Positions 57,505 to 64,000 of a DNA stretch of 64,000 bases are shown in pieces. The notes beneath the pieces are model-generated. The model worked only from the letters and a program-made list of their open reading frames with translations, was not told the DNA's origin and did no database searches. The DNA is from Aselliscus stoliczkanus (lineage: Eukaryota; Chordata; Mammalia; Chiroptera; Hipposideridae): assembly GCA_033961575.1 (NCBI GenBank), contig CM066740.1:61077213-61141212 (forward strand), read 5' to 3'. A program made the translations under genes and the position numbers. Every line of letters starts with the position of its first letter. Within the stretch, counting starts at the first letter, position 1.

Positions 57505-58610
57505 AGACCAGACATACAAATAATAAAATTGGAGTTACTGGGTACCTATCAATAATCACTTTAAATGTAAATGGATTAAATGCTCCAATCAAAAGACCTG
57601 GGGTATCTGAGTGGATAAGAAAACAAGACCTATGCATATGCTGTTTACAAGAGACCCAATTCAGAGTGAAAAACACACACATACTGAAAGTAAAGAGATG
57701 GAATAGAATAGACATTTCTCCAAAGAAGACTTATAGATGGTCAACAGGCATATGAAAAAAATGCTCAATATCACTTATCATCAGGGAAATGGAAATCAAA
57801 ACCAAAATGCAATACCACTTCACACCTGTCAAAATGGCTATTATCGAAAAGTCAACAAATAACAAATCTTGGTGGGAGTGTAGAGAAAAGGAACCTTCAT
57901 GCACTGTTGGTGGATGTATAAATTGATGCAGCCACTATGGAAAACTTTTATAGAGATTTCTCTGAATACTAAAAATAGAACTACCATACAACCCAGCAAT
58001 CTCACTTCTTGATATTCACCCCAAGAAAATGAAAACACTAATTCAAACAGATATATTTATCCCTATGTTCATTGCGTCATTGTTTACAATAGTCAAGACA
58101 TGGAAGCAGCCTAGGTGTCTGTCCATTGATAGATGAAGAGATAGAGAAGGTGTGGTGCATACACACAATGGAAAATTACTCAGCAGTAAAAAGGAACGAA
58201 AGCCTGCCATTTGCAACAACATGGATGGAACTAGATGGCATTATGCTAGATGGTGAAATAAGTCAGACAGAGAAAGACAAATACCAAATGATTTCACTTA
58301 TATGTGGCATCTAAACAAAACAAAACAAAACCCGAAATGAACAAACAAAACAAAAACAGACTCACAGAAACAGAGATCAAACTGATGGTTGCCAGAAGGA
58401 AGAGGAGTTTGGGGGAATGGTGGAAAATGTGAAGGGGAATATAATCAATAATATTGTGATAACTTTGCACAGTGGCAGATCGTTACTGGACTTAGTGTGG
58501 TGAATATATCATAAGGTATATAAATGTCAAATCAGTATGCTGTATACCTAAAACTAATATAATATTGTATGCCAACTATACTAAAATACAAAGTAAATTT
58601 AAAAATCATT

Positions 58611-59309
58611 CTCTTTCACATTTATTGCTTAATTTATCTATAAAATAAGGAGAAAAAGGAATATTCTTTCCTGGCACCTTAAAGTCCAACAACGTATTAT
58701 CTTATTATGGTCCTCTGAAGGTTTAAATGAAAAAAAAAAAAAGGAAAATATTTTGGTCAATGATATTAGAGTTCCTGAAGAGAATGCTTATTTTTGGAAA
58801 ATTTGCTGAGAAGTCAGTTCTTCAGTGCTAGTGATAGAAGAGAACAGGGGAAGGTTTTATAATGGAAGGTAAGTCTTGGGGACCTAGGCTGATGGATTGA
58901 AGGGAAAATATAACTAGGCAAACCTCTCTGCAAAAGTAATTAACAAGAATTTAAGTAGGAAAGGAGGGAATAAAAGGTGTAAGAGTACCAATATCCTTGA
59001 TACTCAAAATGTGGTATGCTGACCAGCAACCTTCATATTAGCATCGCCTGAGAGCTTGTTAGAAATTAAAATTCTCAGGCCCACTTAAGACCTGCTGAAT
59101 CAGAATCTGCATTATTATAAGATCACATAGTGATTCATATGCATATCAAATTCTCTTGGAGCTTATGGATTAGTAAGAAAGAAAAAAATGTTATTCAAAT
59201 AATACATGTTAAAGCACAACTATGAAGAATTCTATAAAGATTTAAAAACTTGTGTTAGGGAGAATTTCCTTTAAGCAAGAAGTCAGGGAAGTGTTCCCTA
59301 AAGAATGGA
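58611..59309. other. Old non-L1 sequence including a MER5A-like DNA transposon fossil
   Basis: Unremarkable AT-rich sequence; the MER5A-like part is listed separately. No gene recognised. Confidence 0.45.
59005..59150 (-). mobile_element. MER5A-like hAT-Charlie fossil
   Basis: 'aaaatgtggtatgctgacca', 'gcatcgcctgagagcttgtt', 'aaattctcaggcccacttaa' and 'cctgctgaatcagaatctgc' follow the order of the MER5A consensus (GTGTGGTC-GACCAGCAGC, CACCTGG-AACTTGTTAGAAA, TTCTCGGGCCC, CTACTGAATCAGAA) in its reverse orientation. Confidence 0.75.
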
Positions 59310-59692
59310 CTACACAGTACATTCACTACATAATGTCACCCAGCAAAAACTGAGACATAGGAGATCTACTTAATACATAGAAGAAAGCACAGAGAGGCAG
59401 CCAGAATGAGGAAACAAAGAAAAAGGAACAAAACTGGAGGTATAACATTCCTTGACTTTAATTTATACTACAAAGTCACAGTAATAAAAACAGTATGATA
59501 TTGGCAGAAAAACAGAAACATGGAACACAATTAAGAACCCAGAAATAAAGTTACATAATATTAACAAAGGAGTCAAAAACATACAACAGAGAAAAAAAAT
59601 CCTCTTCAGTAAATGGTGCTGGGATAATTGGAAAGCCACTTACAAAAGAATAAAACCACTGCTATTTGACACCACACAAAAAAAAATAACTC
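59310..59692 (+). mobile_element. L1 fragment: ORF1 start fused to ORF2 interior
   Basis: 59315-59430 matches the L1 5'UTR end and the first codons of ORF1 (ATGAGGAAACAAAG at 59406). It then changes at 'aaagaaaaaggaac' to the ORF2 segment encoding YKVTVIKTVWYWQKNR-like residues (59440-59690). ORF1 body and most of ORF2 are missing. It abuts an oppositely oriented L1 piece at about 59693. Confidence 0.7.
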
Positions 59693-60459
59693 AATATTGC
59701 TTGGCTATTTTGGGATTTTTGTGGTTCTTAGAATTTTTTTCAAATTATATATTTATTTTTATTAGTTTCGGTTGTACAACACAATGCAATAGTTATACTG
59801 TTTAACCACCAAAGTGATAACTCCCCTCCCCCAGTTCGCCACCCCACTCCCCCCCCATATCATACATATCTATCACAACTCCCCTGAATCCCCTCCACAG
59901 TATACTCCACATCCCGTGACCATCCACACATTCAGTTACAGTTGGCATACAATACCATACAACATCACTTTCAGGTGTACAGTGCAGCGATCAAGCCTCT
60001 ACTCCATCCATGAAATGGTCTCCCCAGCAAGACATGTGACCATCCGACACGCCACAAAATTTTTACATTATTATATTCCCCGAACTGTCTTTCATATCCC
60101 TGTGGCAATATTGTAGTTGTCTATTTATGCTGTCTAATCCCTTCCCCCCATCCCCACCCCGCTCCCAACTAGCAACCCTCAGTTTTTCCTCTACATCTAA
60201 CTGGTCTGTTTACTTTGATCGTTCACTCAGCTCTTCAGACTCCACACACAAGTGAGACCACATGGTACCTGTCCTTCTCCGACTGACTTATTTCACACAA
60301 TATAATAGTATCTTCACAACATTATCAATTACATTCCCAGAACGGCCCCCATATACCTGCAGCAACATTGTAGTCCCACCTACACTGTCCAAAACCTTCC
60401 CCTTCTCCTTCTTCCCCACTCCCTCCCAGCCAGCAATCATCAGTTTTTCCTTTATATCT

Positions 60460-61045
60460 GCTTGATATGACTTCAGTCTTCTTAAATTTACTGAGACTGG
60501 TTTTGTGGCCTAACATGGTCTATCTTGGAAAATGTCCCATGTGTACTTGAGAAGAATGTATATTCTGTTTTTTCAGGGTGAAATGCTCTAAAAATATCAA
60601 TGAAGTCCAGCTAGTCTGAAGTATCATTTAAGGCCCCTCTTTCTGTGTTGATTTTCTGTCTAAAGGGTCTGTCCATTGGTGACAATGGTGTTGAAGTCCC
60701 CTACTATGATAGTGTTACTCTTGATCTCTGCCTTTATGTCTGTTAAAATCTGTTATATGTAATTAGGAGTTCCTATGTTGGGTACATAGATGTTTATTAG
60801 TGTTCTAGTGCCCTTCTTTGTCTTTTATTGTAGTCATTTTAAAGTCTATTATGTCCAAAATAAGTATTGGTACTCCAGCTTTTTTTTCTTCTCATTTCCA
60901 TTTGCATGAAATATCTTATTCCATCTGTAAACAGCAAATATATGTGTCCTATTTTCTTAGCCACTTAGCCACTCTCTGTCTTTTGATTGTAGTATTTAGC
61001 CCATTCACATTTAAAGTGATTATTGATAGGCATATGTATTGCCAT
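60460..61045 (-). pseudogene. ORF2 endonuclease fragment of HAL1-like copy 3
   Basis: Same start, same 47-bp deletion (60925/60926) and same 3' junction as in the other two copies; the catalytic Glu region is absent. Confidence 0.82.
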
Positions 61046-61101
61046 TTTGTTATTTGTATTCCTGGTCTCCCTGGGTTAGCTTGTTTACCCATTTCTTTTG
61101 T

Positions 61102-61969
61102 TTAAAAAAACCCTTTTAACATTTCTTGCAATGCTGGTTTGGTGGTAATGAATTCCTTAAGCTTATTCTTTTCTGAGAAGCTCTTTATTTCTCCTTCAAT
61201 TTTAAGTGATAGCTGTGCTGGGTAGAACAATCTTGGTTGTTGGCCTTTATTTTGTGTCACTTTGAGTATCTCCTGCCACTCCCTTCTGGCCTGCAGAGTT
61301 TCTGTAGACAAGTCAGCTGTTATTCTAACAGTTCCTTTGTATGTAACCTGCTGTCTTTCTCCTGCAGCCTCTAGGATTCTGTCTCTGTCTTTAACGTTTG
61401 CCATTTTAACTATGATGTGTCTTGGTGTGGACCTGTTTGGGTTCAGCTTGTTTGGAACCCTCTGCACTTCCTGGGCATGTATGTTGATTTCCTTCATCAG
61501 GGTAGGGAAGTTTTCAGTCATTATTTTTTCAAATACATTCTCGACCCCTTGCTTCTCTTCTCCTTCTGGTATTCCTATGAGTCAAAGGTGGTTGTGTTTC
61601 ACCTTATCCCATAGGGCTCTTAAACTATTTTCATTGTTTTTTATTCTTTGGTCTTTTTGCTGTGCCAACTGGGTGATTTCTGCTATTTTATCTTCCAAAT
61701 CGCTGATCCGCTCCTCTACTTCATCTACTCTACTGATGATTTCTTCGAGTGTGTTCTTCATTTCAGTTATTGTATTCTTTAGTTCTAACAGGTTGTTTTT
61801 TTATGGTTTCCCTATCCTTCTTTATGTCCTCACTAAATTCCTTAAACATTTTTATCATCAGTGTTCTAAACTCTGTCTCTGAAAGGGTGGCTCCCTTTGT
61901 TTCATTTAGTTCCATTTCTAGAGGTTTCTTCTGATCTTTTACTTGTGACATATTTCTTTGTTTCCCCAT
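61102..61969 (-). pseudogene. L1 ORF1 of HAL1-like copy 3
   Basis: ATG at 61969 (MGKQRNMSQVKDQKK). The frame is lost at an extra T in a T run (about 61795-61802) after 69 codons. It is open again for the last 139 codons (61521-61102), from MTENFPTLMKEINIHAQEVQ to QEMLKGFF. Damage is light: essentially small indels. Confidence 0.85.
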
Positions 61970-62170
61970 TCTGGCTGTCGCTCTGGGATTGCTTTGATGT
62001 ATTAGATAGATCACCAGGAGAGCCCTGAATGGAACACACAGGCACACAGCTCATGGCACAACACTCCTAGGAAAACTCCCAGTCTCAGCCTGTCCCAATC
62101 AACTGCTCACAGATCAGGCTGAGCAGCCCCACAACCAATCACCAGCCTGGCAACTCTGCAAGCACAGTGC

Positions 62171-62310
62171 GGAGAGCAGGGACCCGAGGCGGCTTGCGCA
62201 CTCCCGTGTCTCAGCGAGCAGCCTGTTGGAGCTGGAGGGCACCTACCCAGCGTTTCCCTGGCAACGCAGTATAAACCGGGTGGAGGGTGGGGATCCAAGT
62301 CCGCATGCGC
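62171..62310 (-). promoter_or_regulatory. Single promoter monomer of HAL1-like copy 3
   Basis: One full unit from CTCAGCGAGCAGCCTG (62210) plus a partial unit before it, then a CG/CA tract (about 62302-62322). A YY1-like GTGCCATTTT lies at 62948-62957. Confidence 0.72.
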
Positions 62311-64000
62311 GCATGTACACATGCACCTCTGCGCCAATTCCACCAGACCAATGAGGTCCCGGACCTGATCCTCCTTGGGAGGGCCCAAGCCCAACAAAAT
62401 GGCGCCCTCCCTACACCACTCACGTGCAGACTCCACTCCACGGGAACAACAGTCCAAAAACCTCCAGCCTTTGCACCAAAGGTGCTCAGTTCAGTCCGTC
62501 CCCTCAGGCTCCCGGTCCGGCTTATTCAGCCATTCCCTCCACCAGTAACCAGGTAAGAGCTCACCGGCGAGCAAGCCCGGGTGCCGGCCGCACTGATTCT
62601 CCAGCCACTCTTAGCCTCACCGAGCTGAGCAAAGAGAGTCCTCACTAATTTACTGCCGGCTATATTAGAACTCCTCTTCCTGGCAAAGGAACTCTAGGCT
62701 GGTGATCTTGGAGTGCGGCCGGAGGGTCTCTCCCCCAACCAGACAAGCTTCCCATGACTGGGGCTTCCCTCACGGGGCTCGCCCTCTCTCGTCTCTGCCC
62801 GTCCTACCAGACCCGACGTGGCCTCCTCTTTAAGTTCTTCGTTTAGTGTTTCTGTTCATCTAGGGGACCTCCAGGGTTGAATGCTGTATAATTTGTTTGT
62901 AATTTTGGTGTGATCCTGGGAGGCAGTTAGCACAGCGTCTGTCTATTGTGCCATTTTACTGGAAGTCTACAGATATTCTGTGGTTCTTACAAATTTGATA
63001 GAACAAGTTTTTGTTCTATTTCTTTGAAAAATGCCACTAGGATTTTAATAGGAATTGCATTAAATCTGCATATTGCTCTAGGTAATATGGCCATTTTAAG
63101 TATGTTGATTCTTCTAATCCATAAACATTGTATATATTTCCATTTCTTTGTGTCTTCAATTTCTTTCAATAATGTCTTGTAGTTTTCAGTGTATAGGTTT
63201 TACATTTAGGGAAGTCTTAGATTGTTGTTTCAATTTCCTTACTGTTGATCTATTTATATGATCCGGTTTTTTATGATTCATCCGAGAAAGGTTATAAATT
63301 TATAAGTAGTCCATTTCTTTTAGGTTGTTAAATTTGGTAGCATATAACCTTTCATAGTATTTCTGTATAGTCCTTTTTTATTTCTGTGGTGTTGTAATTT
63401 CTCCTCTTTCATTTCTGATTGTTTCTTTGAGCCTTTTCTTTTTTCATTAGTGAGTAAAGCCAGAGGTTTGTCAATTTTATTAACCTATTCAAAAAACCAA
63501 CTCTTTGTTGCATTAATTATTCTATTGTCTTTTTTATCTCTATTTTGTTTAATTCTATGGTAATTTTTATTATTTTCTTTCTCCTGGTGACTTTGTGCTT
63601 TGCTTGTTCTTTTTCTAGCTCTTTAACCTAAAATGTTAGGTTATTTATTTGAGATTTCCTTGTGTCTTGAGGTAGGCCTGAAATGATATAAACTTCCTTC
63701 TAATTACCACTTTTCCTGTACCCTCCAAATTTTGATATGTCATATTATCATTCTCATTCATCTCTAAGTATCTTTTGATCAATTCTTTTACTTCTTCTTT
63801 GACCCAGTCATTGGTTTAGTAGCATGTTGTTTAATTTCCACATATTTGTGGTTTTTTCCTCTTTTTTTTTTTGAAATTGATTTTAATTTTCAAAGCATGG
63901 TCAGAAAATACGCTTTATGTGATTTCATAAATTTATTGAGGCTAGTTTTGTGCCTCAACATATGGTCTATCCTTGAAAATGTTTCATGTGCACTAGAGAA

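Larger units (their letters stand above)
54181..58610 (+). mobile_element. L1-P2: plus-strand L1 with ORF2 internally deleted
   Basis: 5'UTR about 54181-55715 with repeated segments and a T-rich tract, ORF1 55716-57355 (two SINEs inside), ORF2 start 57530-57705, then a direct join to the ORF2 C-terminal region at about 57705-58314, and 3'UTR to about 58610 ('acctaaaactaatataatat'). The reverse transcriptase is absent. The junction sequence GAATAG is shared by both sides. Confidence 0.75.
59731..62970 (-). mobile_element. HAL1-like element, copy 3
   Basis: About 3.24 kb, flanked by TGTGGTTCTTA (59720-59730 and 62979-62989; the duplication may extend a few bases with changes). Sense order: 5'UTR 62970-61970, ORF1 61969-61102, endonuclease fragment 61045 to about 60460, duplicated 3'UTR segment (about 60457-60315), 3'UTR (to 59731). 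Same junctions as copies 1 and 2. Confidence 0.9.
59693..64000 (-). mobile_element. L1-Q: old L1, ORF2 only in the window, split by HAL1-like copy 3
   Basis: A short antisense ORF2 piece (59693-59730) resumes at 62971 after the HAL1-like insertion and runs toward the endonuclease region at the window end. About 0.9 kb including the YADD region is missing near 63200 (jump from 'gtgtataggttttac' to 'gattgttgtttcaatttcct'). No intact frame. Confidence 0.75.

Noticed and set aside
61262..61882. 206-residue + strand ORF, with counterparts at 13896-14411, 39693-40217 and 44599-45081
   Set aside because: They are exactly antisense to L1 ORF1. Glu/Lys/Gln-rich codons read backwards give Phe/Leu/Ser codons with few stops, so the recurrence reflects the sense gene, not a conserved antisense protein.

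Overview
This is a stretch of mammalian genomic DNA, probably from a bat. The whole window reads as long interspersed LINE-1 (L1) copies, tRNA-derived SINEs, a few ancient mammal-wide repeats (MIR, MER5A-like, L2-like) and microsatellites, with very little unique sequence. A bat of the rhinolophoid group is suggested by SINE-B, a long SINE built of several tandem tRNA-like units and ending in AATAAAATCTTTTT, which I recall as typical of horseshoe, leaf-nosed and false vampire bats. That assignment rests on memory and was not checked by a search. There are no bacterial-type genes, CRISPR arrays, rRNA genes or functional tRNA genes.

Layout. 1-2.4 kb: minus-strand L1 remnant. 2.4-9.9 kb: the least repeat-rich part. 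It holds two candidate protein-coding exons on the + strand (3143-3314 and 8284-8533) with good splice signals and compatible reading phase, an 81-bp mariner-type MITE between them, and MIR fragments. 9.9-10.75 kb: an L1 3' end split into two opposed pieces. 11.1-31.5 kb: one old minus-strand L1 (here L1-W) split by an internally deleted L1 (HAL1-like copy 1), several SINEs, a 1.4-kb insertion with its own target duplication, and a second near-full-length L1 (L1-X, 21.4-29.15 kb). 31.8-48.9 kb: another old minus-strand L1 (L1-T), itself split by SINEs, by the youngest and almost complete L1 (34.98-41.54 kb) and by HAL1-like copy 2. 49-50.7 kb: SINEs. 50.8-58.6 kb: two plus-strand L1s (L1-P1, L1-P2). 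58.6-59.3 kb: old unique sequence with a MER5A-like fossil. 59.3-64 kb: rearranged L1 pieces and a minus-strand L1 (L1-Q) holding HAL1-like copy 3.

The most interesting system is a non-autonomous L1 derivative present three times at about 3.2-3.4 kb. All three copies keep the 5'UTR, ORF1 and 3'UTR, have lost almost all of ORF2, share a 47-bp deletion that removes the endonuclease catalytic glutamate, and carry a second copy of part of the 3'UTR. They share a monomer-type tandem promoter with the nearly intact full-length L1, which looks like the autonomous partner family. Also notable are a composite SINE family (three copies), a possible SINE-driven 1.26-kb transduction, and the MITE hairpin inside the putative intron. 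Every L1 ORF here is broken, so no copy in the window looks capable of moving itself.
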